Source of the DNA: Rhizobium album
Lineage (GTDB): Bacteria > Pseudomonadota > Alphaproteobacteria > Rhizobiales > Rhizobiaceae
Direction: 5' to 3'
Length of the DNA stretch: 64,000 bases
NCBI RefSeq assembly: GCF_003122325.1
Contig: NZ_QFBC01000004.1
Span: forward strand, 124,001-188,000
Below are positions 62,461-64,000 of this stretch, in pieces. Both the position numbers and the translations under genes were made by a program. Each line of letters begins with the position of its first letter. The first letter of the stretch is position 1. A model generated the notes under the pieces. That model was not told the origin of the DNA. It did no database searches and saw nothing but the letters and a program-made list of their open reading frames with translations.

Positions 62461-64000
62461 TCACTCGTCCCCCATCTTCAGCGCGGCGATGAAGGCTTCC
62501 TGCGGGATTTCCACCTTGCCGAACTGGCGCATGCGCTTCTTGCCTTCCTTCTGCTTTTCCAGCAGCTTGCGCTTGCGGGTGGCGTCGCCGCCGTAGCACT
62601 TCGCCGTCACGTCCTTGCGCAGCGCCCGCACCGTCTCGCGGGCGATGACCTTGCCGCCGATCGCCGCCTGGATCGGGATCTGGAACATGTGCGGCGGGAT
62701 CAGTTCCTTCAGCTTCTCGCACATGGTGCGGCCACGGCGGTCGGCAGCGGAGCGGTGCACCAGCATCGACAGCGCATCGACAGGCTCGCCGTTGACGAGG
62801 ATCGACAGCTTCACCAGGTCGCTCTCGCGATAGTCGGCGAGATTGTAGTCGAAGGAGGCATATCCCTTGGAGATCGACTTCAGCCGGTCGTAGAAATCGA
62901 ACACCACTTCGTTGAGCGGCAGTTCGTAGGTCAGCATGGCGCGGCTGCCGACATAGGTGAGTTCCGTCTGGATACCGCGGCGATCCTGGCAGAGTTTCAG
63001 GATACCGCCGAGATATTCGTCCGGCGTCAGGATCGTCGCCTTGATCCAGGGCTCGCGGAATTCCTCGATCTTGACGACATCGGGCATGTCGGCCGGATTG
63101 TGCAGTTCCTTTTCGGTGCCGTCCGTCATCGTCAGCTGGTAGACGACCGAGGGTGCCGTGGCGATCAGGTCGAGGTCGAATTCGCGGGAGAGGCGCTCCT
63201 GGATGATTTCGAGGTGCAGCAGGCCGAGGAAGCCGCAGCGGAAACCGAAGCCGAGGGCCGCCGACGATTCCATTTCGAAGGAGAAGGAGGCGTCGTTGAG
63301 GCGCAGCTTGCCCATGGCGGCGCGCAGTTCCTCGAAATCGGCAGCGTCGACCGGGAAGAGGCCGCAGAAGACCACCGGCTGCGCCGGCTTGAAGCCCGGC
63401 AGGGCTTCCGCCGTCGGGCGCTTGTCCTCGGTGATCGTATCGCCGACGCGGGTGTCGGCCACTTCCTTGATCGAGGCGGTGATGTAACCGATCTCGCCGG
63501 GGCCGAGGCTGTCGACATTGACCATCTTCGGGGTGAGCACGCCGACGCGCTCCACCTGGTATTTCGCATCCGTGCCCATCATGCGGATCGTCTGGCCCTT
63601 CACCAGCACGCCGTCGATGATGCGCACGAGGACCATGACGCCGAGATAGGTATCGTACCAGCTGTCGACCAGCAGCGCCTTCAACGGCGCCTTCTCGCCG
63701 CCGGCGCTCTTCGGCGGCGGCAGCTTGTTGACGATGGCTTCCAGCACGTCGGGGATGCCGAGGCCGGTCTTGGCCGAGATCAGCACCGCGTCCGAAGCGT
63801 CGATGCCGATGACTTCCTCGATCTGCTCCTTGATGCGGTCGGGTTCGGCCGCCGGCAGGTCGATCTTGTTGAGCACGGTGACGATCTCGTGGTTGTTGTC
63901 GATCGCCTGGTAGACGTTGGCGAGCGTCTGCGCCTCGACGCCCTGCGACGCATCGACGACGAGCAGAGAGCCTTCGCAGGCCGACAGCGAGCGCGACACT
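62461..64000 (-). CDS. lepA: Elongation factor 4 (LepA), 5' end beyond window
   Basis: Ribosomal back-translocating GTPase. About 513 codons are visible; the P-loop (G1) and start lie past the right edge. Seen are [14 protein letters not shown] (after G3), the G4 motif VLNKIDLP, the EF-G-like domains ([21 protein letters not shown]), and the LepA-specific C-terminal domain ([35 protein letters not shown]). The ccdAB pair follows it by 79 bases on the same strand. Confidence 0.96.
   Translation of the reverse strand, partial: VSRSLSACEGSLLVVDASQGVEAQTLANVYQAIDNNHEIVTVLNKIDLPAAEPDRIKEQIEEVIGIDASDAVLISAKTGLGIPDVLEAIVNKLPPPKSAGGEKAPLKALLVDSWYDTYLGVMVLVRIIDGVLVKGQTIRMMGTDAKYQVERVGVLTPKMVNVDSLGPGEIGYITASIKEVADTRVGDTITEDKRPTAEALPGFKPAQPVVFCGLFPVDAADFEELRAAMGKLRLNDASFSFEMESSAALGFGFRCGFLGLLHLEIIQERLSREFDLDLIATAPSVVYQLTMTDGTEKELHNPADMPDVVKIEEFREPWIKATILTPDEYLGGILKLCQDRRGIQTELTYVGSRAMLTYELPLNEVVFDFYDRLKSISKGYASFDYNLADYRESDLVKLSILVNGEPVDALSMLVHRSAADRRGRTMCEKLKELIPPHMFQIPIQAAIGGKVIARETVRALRKDVTAKCYGGDATRKRKLLEKQKEGKKRMRQFGKVEIPQEAFIAALKMGDE

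Noticed and set aside
1-64000. Prophage, integrative element, CRISPR array, tRNA or rRNA genes
   Set aside because: No integrase, phage structural gene, transposase, regularly spaced repeat array or cloverleaf-like sequence was recognised when reading the intergenic regions; short tRNAs could still be missed by eye.

Overview
This window reads as a chromosomal segment of a Rhizobiaceae-type alphaproteobacterium. The evidence is the high-GC codon usage, rhizobial gene orders (ybeY-phoH-miaB-olsA-mur; murJ-glnD; mutS-tme-olsB-lspA; sppA-ihfB; lptC-lptA-lptB-rpoN-hpf-ptsN; grpE-hrcA; rph-rdgB-hemW; dnaA-rpsT-mutM-ubiE-ubiB), both ornithine-lipid genes, a malic enzyme fused to a phosphotransacetylase-like domain, a Mur-type Fur protein and a cluster of GANTC (CcrM) sites upstream of dnaA. 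Species cannot be assigned from the sequence alone. No rRNA, tRNA, CRISPR array, integrase or transposase was recognised.

Layout. 1-13.2 kb is a long leftward run of housekeeping genes: glnD, murJ, a VOC protein, trpS, a universal stress protein, a NifU-type Fe-S scaffold, tsaB, rimI, mur, olsA, miaB, phoH and ybeY (cut by the left edge). 13.3-15.5 kb holds a membrane-anchored AraC regulator divergent from a secreted alpha/beta hydrolase. 15.7-26.9 kb carries mutS, tme, olsB, a hybrid histidine kinase, lspA and two RNA methyltransferases. 26.9-29.1 kb has a CoxG-like protein, a LapA-domain protein, ihfB and sppA. 29.3-34.4 kb is the rightward LPS-export/sigma-54/PTS-Ntr block. 34.6-42.8 kb contains grpE-hrcA, rph, rdgB, hemW and small accessory genes. 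42.9-49.2 kb is the dnaA region plus rpsT, mutM, ubiE and ubiB.

The part that stands out is 49.98-58.56 kb. A LysR-type regulator with two consecutive helix-turn-helix domains is divergent from five co-directional genes: a histidine-ammonia-lyase homologue without the Ala-Ser-Gly triad that makes the MIO cofactor, a cyclic amidohydrolase (hydantoinase), an M20 N-carbamoyl-amino-acid amidohydrolase, a DUF917/S-methyl-thiohydantoin desulfurase protein, and a urocanase homologue whose conserved active-site Cys is Ala. Read as a pathway these fit trimethylamine elimination from a histidine betaine (ergothioneine or S-methyl-ergothioneine), hydration of the (S-methyl)thiourocanate, desulfuration to hydantoin-5-propionate, ring opening to N-carbamoyl-glutamate and hydrolysis to glutamate. 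The gene families and missing residues are visible in the sequence; the substrate is inferred.

Downstream lie a glyoxalase-fold gene, a class V PLP enzyme with its own GntR regulator and a near-perfect operator palindrome, a ccdAB toxin-antitoxin pair, and lepA (its 5' end lies beyond the right edge). Intergenic palindromic repeats of rhizobial type occur at 8.1-8.3, 15.5-15.75, 20.9, 49.2 and 56.65-56.87 kb; the last group sits inside the proposed ergothioneine operon.
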